From NCBI GenBank assembly GCA_964434105.1, contig CAYSTJ010000016.1, positions 1 to 64,000 of the forward strand: a stretch of 64,000 nucleotides of DNA. The letters are read 5' to 3'. The notes below the pieces were generated by a model. The model was not told the origin of the DNA and ran no database searches. It saw only the letters and a list, made by a program, of their open reading frames with translations. A program made the position numbers and the translations under genes. The stretch is from CAYNST01 sp964434105. GTDB lineage: Bacteria > Pseudomonadota > Gammaproteobacteria > Pseudomonadales > Cellvibrionaceae. Positions 58,545-64,000 of this stretch are shown in pieces (the stretch's first letter is position 1; each line of letters begins with the position of its first letter).

Positions 58545-60263
58545 ATGGCGCATAGAGCGCATCTTTTTTCTTTGCGTATTTTTCATGCTTTTCGAGAAAG
58601 CTGTCTGGAGGAAGGCTATTCCGGAGCAAAGTTCAGAAAGGATCTGCTGGCGGGATTAACGATTGGTGTCATCGCCATTCCACTCGCCATGGCACTGGCA
58701 ATCGCCAGCGGGGTAGCGCCGCAATATGGCCTGTATACGGCGGCGATCGCCGGCTTCATTATCGCATTCACGGGCGGCTCCAGGCTGAGCATATCCGGGC
58801 CCACCGCGGCCTTTGTGGTCATCCTCTATCCCATTACGCAGAAGTATGGCCTGGGCGGGCTGATGCTGGCTACGCTGATGGCCGGTGCGATTCTGATTGC
58901 GATGGCCATTTTTCGCCTGGGGCGCCTGATCGAATATATACCGGAAACGGTAACTCTGGGGTTTACCGGCGGTATTGCCGTTGTTATCGCCGTATTACAA
59001 TTGAATGACTTTTTTGGTCTTTCCATCGAAGCAATGCCCGTGCACTTTCTGGAAAAGATCGATGTGTTGGTCCATTCGATGGGCCTGGCCCACGGGCCCA
59101 GCATTGTCGTTGCCTCGTCAACGTTGTTGGTCATGATAGTCTGGCCACGACTAAAAACCCCGGTGCCTGCGCATCTGCCAGCCCTCCTGGCAGGGAGCAT
59201 TGTCGCTCTTGCCTTCAATCACGGTGGCTTTAACGTTGACACCATCGCCACCCGTTTCAGCTATATCGATGCCGATGGCACGACAGGTTATGGTATCCCA
59301 CCAATTTTACCGGTGTTTCAGTGGCCCTGGGCGCGACCCGGTGCCAGCGGCGAGCCCTTGGTCCTCAGCTGGATGTTGCTTCGGGATCTCCTGCCAGCAG
59401 CATTCGCCATCGCCATGCTGGGAGCCATAGAATCACTGCTCTGCGCGGTGGTTCTGGATGGCATGTCGGGCAAGCGGCACAGTGCCAACAGTGAACTGCT
59501 GGGGCAGGGTATCGGGAATCTGGTGGCCCCGTTTTTTGGCGGGATAACGGCCACCGCCGCGCTGGCGCGGTCAGCCGCCAATTATAAGGCAGGTGCCGTC
59601 ACACCGGTGGCCGGAATGGTGCATGCGATCGTTGTGGTGCTGGCTCTGGTTGGCCTGACGTCTTTGCTCGGGTATCTGCCCATGCCTGCGATGGCCGCGA
59701 TGCTCATGGTGGTTGCCTGGAACATGAGTGAAGCCCCGAAAAGTGTGCATCTGCTAAAAACATCCCAGACAGGCGACCGCCTGGTGTTCCTGTGTTGTTT
59801 TTTACTGACCGTACTGTTTGACATGGTCATTGCGATTACAACGGGTACCTTGCTGGCCGTGGTGCTGTTTATGAAACAGATAGCGGATATGACGCGGGTT
59901 GTCGAAATCAGCGGGGACCAGCGGTATACGGGCGGAGTCCCTGCGCCCAACGTCCGTATTTTCAAAATTACAGGCCCCCTGTTTTTCGCGGCAGCAGACA
60001 AGATTTTCGGCGAACTGATGCAATACTGCCAGCCCGGCCGGACCATAATCCTGTATCTGGATAATGTTACCATGCTGGATAACGGCGGCGTGTCATCGCT
60101 TGCCAGACTGATACAGTTTTGCGAAGGAAAGGACACCCGGCTGGTACTGACCGATCTGAACTTTCAACCACTGAAGGCACTGACCCGGGCGAACCTGCGA
60201 CCGATTGAAGGGCGGTTCAAATTGTATCCCAATCTGCAGGAAGCAATCTCTGCACAAACGTGA
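58545..60263 (+). CDS. SulP family anion transporter with STAS domain
   Basis: This 572-aa inner-membrane protein has 10-14 predicted spans. The SulP signature region is GVAPQYGLYTAAIAGFIIA, continuing TGGSRLSISGPTAA. The C-terminal STAS domain lies at about 450-560 (VRIFKITGPLFFAAADKIFG, LYLDNVTMLDNGGV). The closest familiar relative is DauA/YchM (dicarboxylate, bicarbonate or sulfate). The substrate here is uncertain; sulfate is possible given the sulfur genes nearby. GATGAGGT precedes the ATG. Confidence 0.9.
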   Translation: MAHRAHLFSLRIFHAFRESCLEEGYSGAKFRKDLLAGLTIGVIAIPLAMALAIASGVAPQYGLYTAAIAGFIIAFTGGSRLSISGPTAAFVVILYPITQKYGLGGLMLATLMAGAILIAMAIFRLGRLIEYIPETVTLGFTGGIAVVIAVLQLNDFFGLSIEAMPVHFLEKIDVLVHSMGLAHGPSIVVASSTLLVMIVWPRLKTPVPAHLPALLAGSIVALAFNHGGFNVDTIATRFSYIDADGTTGYGIPPILPVFQWPWARPGASGEPLVLSWMLLRDLLPAAFAIAMLGAIESLLCAVVLDGMSGKRHSANSELLGQGIGNLVAPFFGGITATAALARSAANYKAGAVTPVAGMVHAIVVVLALVGLTSLLGYLPMPAMAAMLMVVAWNMSEAPKSVHLLKTSQTGDRLVFLCCFLLTVLFDMVIAITTGTLLAVVLFMKQIADMTRVVEISGDQRYTGGVPAPNVRIFKITGPLFFAAADKIFGELMQYCQPGRTIILYLDNVTMLDNGGVSSLARLIQFCEGKDTRLVLTDLNFQPLKALTRANLRPIEGRFKLYPNLQEAISAQT

Positions 60264-60291
60264 GAATAATAATGTCATACCGGTTCGACAG

Positions 60292-61095
60292 ATGAAGCTG
60301 CGTGATATTTTCTGGAGCCCGAAACGCAGGGTTCCCGGCGAGATCATTCATAGTAGCAGCGATGAATTCGGCAATATTCTGGTTATCGAGTATCCGCGTT
60401 ATCGTGCATTGAGTTTCGATTCGGTCTACGAACAGAGTGCCTACGATGTTCTCAGGCCCTACGCGCTGGTACACGAGTACACGCGCATCATGATGCTGGT
60501 GATTGGATTGATCGAACCGCGACACGTCACTTTACTGGGGCTGGGTGGTGGCAGCCTGCTGCGCAGCCTTCACCACTGCTTGTCCCATTGCCGGTTTCAT
60601 GTCATCGAATTGCGACCGAAAGTTCATGACATCGCAAAACGCTATTTTGATATTCCGGACGATGAACGGGTTCGGGTCACGATTGGTGATGCTTCGGACG
60701 CGCTGGCAACCCTGCAGAAAGCCGGAACTGATATCATATTTGCCGATATCTACGATGCCTACCAAATGCACAGTCTGCAGCAACAACGACGCTTTGTGGA
60801 GGAGTGCTGGCGTGGTCTTGGCGCGGATGGCTGGCTGGTTATTAATTATCATCGTCTCCCGGATTTTGACTCGGCGTTTTTCGCCCAGCTGAACCGGCGT
60901 TTTGGCAGGATGATGGTCTGCTCCGGCAAGTTCAGCAACCACATCCTGTTTGCTGGCAAATCGGGGCGCGTCGACATTGCTGCGGCACCGGCGCGTTTGC
61001 GCATGATGGAAGAACAACTGAATGACCGCTTTGTGCCGCTCTTGCGTCGACTGAAACCGGTCCGGATCCTTGATGTCAGTATGGATCCCGATTAA
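60292..61095 (+). CDS. Spermidine-synthase-like methyltransferase-fold protein
   Basis: The 267-aa product has a Rossmann core with VTLLGLGGGSLLRSLHHC (co-substrate loop), VIELRPKVHDIAKRYFD and IFADIYDAYQMH, as in polyamine synthases of the SpeE fold. The DIYDAY stretch departs from the D(A/S)TDP of true spermidine synthases, so polyamine synthesis is not assured. It starts 28 bp after the SulP gene with a poor ribosome site, implying coupling. Confidence 0.78.
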   Translation: MKLRDIFWSPKRRVPGEIIHSSSDEFGNILVIEYPRYRALSFDSVYEQSAYDVLRPYALVHEYTRIMMLVIGLIEPRHVTLLGLGGGSLLRSLHHCLSHCRFHVIELRPKVHDIAKRYFDIPDDERVRVTIGDASDALATLQKAGTDIIFADIYDAYQMHSLQQQRRFVEECWRGLGADGWLVINYHRLPDFDSAFFAQLNRRFGRMMVCSGKFSNHILFAGKSGRVDIAAAPARLRMMEEQLNDRFVPLLRRLKPVRILDVSMDPD

Positions 61096-61164
61096 GAAAT
61101 CCGGATATTCGTCCAGACTGTTATGCTAGTATTAAGAAGAATCCATATCGTGTATCGGGCTGCG

Positions 61165-61569
61165 ATGACACTCTTCGCCTCACCCAAAAGCGTTCTCCTG
61201 TTACTGATGCTGATCTTTGCGGCGCAGTCATCCGCTTTTGCCCATGCATGCCTGTGGTCCGCGACTCAGGCGTCGATGGACGCCCAAACCATGCATCCGC
61301 AAGGCAATTCACTTGCCGAAACATTCGAAAAGCCTTGTCATGAAGTTCAAGAGTCCTTTTTCGATGCCAACTTTTCAGACGCCCCGGTATATCCCGACAG
61401 CGGGGACGACTGTTCCTGCGCGACAGGCGGGTGTGCAACCGCGGCCAGCATGCCGGTGCACAGTTACGCCGCGGTATTACTGACCCGGTCTTCCATTTAT
61501 CCGCCCATTCATCAAACAGTGCTTTCGCCCGCCCAGACCAATCTCTTGCGGCCTCCCAGTATTGCCTGA
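61165..61569 (+). CDS. Small secreted Cys/His-containing protein ahead of the metal efflux genes
   Basis: The 134-aa product has a signal peptide (ending SSAFA-HACLW) and a short mature part with scattered cysteines (HACLW, KPCHE, DDCSCATGGCATAAS). No family was recognised. Proteins of this type often precede copper/silver RND efflux operons and may bind metal. Starts at GTG 61150 or ATG 61123 are possible. A family A MITE separates it from the cusC-like gene. Confidence 0.6.
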   Translation: MTLFASPKSVLLLLMLIFAAQSSAFAHACLWSATQASMDAQTMHPQGNSLAETFEKPCHEVQESFFDANFSDAPVYPDSGDDCSCATGGCATAASMPVHSYAAVLLTRSSIYPPIHQTVLSPAQTNLLRPPSIA

Positions 61570-61639
61570 CCCCCAGGGTCAGTGCGCCTGTCATTTCTGC
61601 CATTCACAAATCGTGGCATTGCTATAACAAAAGGTTTGA

Positions 61640-61866
61640 TAACTATTCCGCTCGTGTCGTCACTGTTCAGATTGCGTCCAGATTTGTTCAGAGCAAGGCG
61701 AAAAATGTGAGTTTACGCGTGTCAATACGCCGCGCATCCTGCGCTTCGCCCTCCGGGCCGCCTGGTCAGGCGTTCAAACCTGTTCCCGACAGGTTTTGTG
61801 ACCATTTTTTAACGCAGCTTTCATTTATAGGTGCAGGGTCAAATCGGGGCGTGAGCTGAATAGTTA
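61640..61866 (+). mobile_element. MITE-like element, family A, copy 3 (most intact)
   Basis: This 227-bp element has terminal inverted repeats TAACTATTCCGCTCGTG (61640-61656) and, inverted at the right end, TAACTATTCAGCTCACG (14 of 17 alike). TA lies at both borders, consistent with a TA target duplication as made by IS630/Tc1-type transposases. An internal hairpin ACCTGTTCCCGACAGGT lies near 61779. It encodes no transposase. Copies are at 17049 (inverted) and 37025, with a relic at 43487. Confidence 0.8.
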
Positions 61867-61968
61867 CCACAGATTTAAACGTTTGTAATGCCTGTACGCA
61901 TTCGGGTAAGGCGGTTATCCGGCACGACCTTCTTTTACGCTCCTGCGAACCCTTATGAGGAAGACACA

Positions 61969-63318
61969 GTGTTTTTCAGCAAAAATAGTCTAACCGGAAA
62001 TATCACAACGGGTCGTGCGTGGTTACTTGCGGTCTGCCTGCCTGTATTACAGGCGTGTGCATACCCCGCATTCAATGCCGGACGCATGGACCCTGATTCG
62101 CCTTCCATTTATCGGCCTGGCGAGCAGATCACGGCAATGTCCGATTATCCGGCAGTCACGCTGACCGAGCTGCTTGCCTCTGCACTTGAAAGGCATCCGT
62201 CCATCATGGCTGCCGACGCAGACCGGCGTGCAGCCCTGGCTGATGTCAGAATTGCAGGGGCATTAATGGATCCCCAGCTAAGCATTACCCAGGGAATAAC
62301 CGATACTGACCAGCAAACGTTGGCGCTGGAACAGCGTCTGCCTCTTTTCGGTCAGCGGGGGCTCGCCGCGGAGCAGGCCGAACAGTTGCACCGGGCGGCT
62401 AGCGCGCAGTGGCGGCAGGCAAGGTCCGACGTTGCTCGCGACCTCCTCAAAACCTATGCTGAATATGCCTATATCGGTACGGCCCAGGCGATTATGGCGC
62501 AGCAGATTGCCCTGCTGGAGCAGGTGCTGGAAGTGTCGCGAACTCAATACACCACTGGTTCCGGAACGCAGGCGGATTTATTGCGCATGGAGAGCGAAAA
62601 AGAGCAGTTGGTCAACCAGCATATTTCGCTCTCGAATATGTTGCCAGTGGCTGGCGCCCGCCTGAACGCAGCACTGGGGCGTTTACCGGGCAGCCCTTTA
62701 CCTTCACCGCAGCTGCAGCTATTGCCAATACCCCTTGGAGAGCAGGCGCCCGTGGCAGCGCAGATTTTCGGCAGCCCGCAATTACAGCAACTTCAACATG
62801 AATTGGCAGCGGCGGATGCGGCGCAACGACTGGCTGGCCGGACCGGATTTCCAGACCTGATGATCGGTGTGGAGCAGATGCGCAACGGGAATATGGGCGG
62901 TAGCGAAACCAGCCTGATGCTCGGCATAAATTTGCCGATTTGGCGCGGTCGATATCAGGCCCAAAAGCAGCAGGCCCAATCCCGGCACCATGCGGTTGGC
63001 GAACGCACGCGAGACCGTTACCAGAAGCTGGAAGCGGAAGTCCGTATGGCCCTGTTCAGCCTCGACGAGGCGCAGCGCAACCAGAGACTGTACGCCGGGT
63101 CGCTTGTGCCGCGCGGAGAGCAGGCCTTCCGCGTCACACTGTCATCGTATCGAAGCGGTGTCGCGAGCTTTGCTGACCTGATCGCCAGTCAGCGTGAGTG
63201 GCTGTCATTCGAGCTGAATCGAGAGCGGTCACTGGCAGACGCGATGCGATGGCAGGGAGAGCTGATGGCGCTACTGGGTGTTGATACCGTGCTTCCAGCA
63301 CTGGAGGAAAACCGATGA
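61969..63318 (+). CDS. cusC: Outer-membrane factor of a heavy-metal RND efflux pump (CusC/TolC family)
   Basis: The GTG at 61969 (ribosome site GAGGAA) gives 449 aa with a lipoprotein signal (LQAC). The TolC/OEP fold shows in repeated halves: LTELLASALERHPSIMAADADRRAALADV with LEQRLPLFGQRG, and later LPIWRGRYQAQKQQAQ. It forms the outer-membrane channel for the pump. Its stop overlaps the start of the adaptor gene by four bases. Confidence 0.9.
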   Translation: MFFSKNSLTGNITTGRAWLLAVCLPVLQACAYPAFNAGRMDPDSPSIYRPGEQITAMSDYPAVTLTELLASALERHPSIMAADADRRAALADVRIAGALMDPQLSITQGITDTDQQTLALEQRLPLFGQRGLAAEQAEQLHRAASAQWRQARSDVARDLLKTYAEYAYIGTAQAIMAQQIALLEQVLEVSRTQYTTGSGTQADLLRMESEKEQLVNQHISLSNMLPVAGARLNAALGRLPGSPLPSPQLQLLPIPLGEQAPVAAQIFGSPQLQQLQHELAAADAAQRLAGRTGFPDLMIGVEQMRNGNMGGSETSLMLGINLPIWRGRYQAQKQQAQSRHHAVGERTRDRYQKLEAEVRMALFSLDEAQRNQRLYAGSLVPRGEQAFRVTLSSYRSGVASFADLIASQREWLSFELNRERSLADAMRWQGELMALLGVDTVLPALEENR

Positions 63319-64000
63319 ATACACGTACTGCATTACAGGGTGCGTTAGGTGGATACCTGATTGCATTTGCCCTGAATCTATCAGCCTCGCCTCACCACCA
63401 CGAGATACATCAACCACACCAGAACGTTTCCAACGCAGAAACAGCCCCGCGGCATTCTCCACTGGAAGACGGGGGCCGGGCGGACGAAACCCTCTATACC
63501 TGCAGCATGCACCCGCAGATCCGCTCGACGGATCCCGGCGGGCGTTGCCCCATCTGCGGCATGGCATTGGTCATGGTACCGCAGGACACCAGCGATCACG
63601 ACGTCGATCCCACGGCTGCCAGTCTTACATTGAGCCCGCGCGCAGTGGCGCTGACATCGATTCGAACCGAGCCTGCCCGCTATCGCAGCGTGAAAGCGCA
63701 ATTGCATCTGCCGGGGCGCATCGAGATCGCCGATAGCCACCGCCATACTGTCAGTGCGAGAGTCAGCGGGCGACTGGAAAGGCTTTACATAAACACGCCC
63801 GGGGCGCGGATTCAGCGGGGCGATCATGTGGCTGATATCTATAGCCCGGAATTGCTGGCCGCGCAGGAGGAATTTCTGCAAGCAGTGCGAATGCGGTCCC
63901 AGGGTGCATCGGGATACCGGGCTGCGCGGGAAAAACTGCGACTGCTGGGTATCGCTGAAACCGCGTTGGATGCTATCGAAAAAAGCGGCAAGGCCAGAAA
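63315..64000 (+). CDS. cusB: RND efflux periplasmic adaptor, CusB-like, cut by window end
   Basis: The frame opens at ATG 63315 (GGAGG upstream, ATGA overlap with the cusC-like stop) and runs off the window after 228 codons. It has a signal-anchor (YLIAFALNLSAS), a His-rich stretch, and a heavy-metal-binding domain (YTCSMHPQIRSTDPGGRCPI, ending CGMALVMV). The adaptor core follows (HTVSARVSGRLERLYINTPG, IYSPELLAAQEEF). Copper or silver is the likely substrate; zinc/cobalt (Czc) cannot be excluded. Confidence 0.9.
   Translation, partial: MNTRTALQGALGGYLIAFALNLSASPHHHEIHQPHQNVSNAETAPRHSPLEDGGRADETLYTCSMHPQIRSTDPGGRCPICGMALVMVPQDTSDHDVDPTAASLTLSPRAVALTSIRTEPARYRSVKAQLHLPGRIEIADSHRHTVSARVSGRLERLYINTPGARIQRGDHVADIYSPELLAAQEEFLQAVRMRSQGASGYRAAREKLRLLGIAETALDAIEKSGKAR

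Overview
The window reads as a chromosomal segment of a gammaproteobacterium, most likely a marine or polysaccharide-degrading member of the Cellvibrionaceae. The reasons are gamma-type tRNAs with encoded CCA, Pseudomonas-like mod, cys and RegAB-type genes, and a secreted GH16 glucanase with a poly-serine linker of the kind common in Cellvibrio, Saccharophagus and Teredinibacter. The family assignment is inference; the class is well supported.

Layout. 0-7 kb: tRNA-Arg (cut by the window edge) and tRNA-His, then assimilatory nitrate reductase genes (nasB-like, nasA) facing a RegB/RegA redox two-component pair. 7-17 kb: a Kazal-repeat lipoprotein, a GIY-YIG protein, a D-2-hydroxyacid dehydrogenase, a His-rich TonB receptor under a Zur-like operator, an aspartoacylase-type hydrolase, a zinc alcohol dehydrogenase and an alginate-export-type porin. 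17-21 kb: modABC with a near-perfect ModE box, and modE. This supplies molybdate, which the nitrate reductase needs. 21-27 kb: a beta-glucan locus (GH16, GH3, membrane-anchored AraC regulator). 27-32 kb: sulfide:quinone oxidoreductase, cysJ and cysI in one orientation, probably one operon.

32-37 kb is a decayed Tn3-family transposon. Pieces of tnpA lie on either side of a broken PIN toxin gene, its small partner and an iteron-like array, and an arsR-gap-arsJ arsenate resistance operon lies next to them. 37-45 kb holds a small gene behind a Fur-like box, a cytochrome P450, an MFS permease, a hybrid histidine kinase, a DUF488 protein and a nitronate monooxygenase. 45-51.5 kb is a sulfate uptake locus on the minus strand: porin, sbp, cysT, cysW, cysA, cysB. 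51.7-54.6 kb is a second transposon remnant, with a tyrosine recombinase and a coiled-coil protein arranged divergently as tnpS/tnpT of Tn4651-type elements around a palindromic candidate resolution site. 55-58 kb is a LysR-DoxX-pirin-WrbA redox cluster. 58.5-61 kb has a SulP transporter and a spermidine-synthase-like protein. The window ends in a heavy-metal RND efflux operon (cusC-like, cusB-like, cut off at 64000).

Two families of small non-coding mobile elements run through the window. One is about 227 bp with TA-flanked terminal inverted repeats (17.0, 37.0 and 61.6 kb, with a relic at 43.5 kb). The other is 283 bp with nested hairpins (41.2 kb, with solitary ends at 54.9 and 58.4 kb). 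No CRISPR array, rRNA or prophage was seen. I did not find a convincing wholly new system. The most unusual items are the transposon remnants, the two MITE families, the SQR-cysJI arrangement and the Kazal-repeat lipoprotein.
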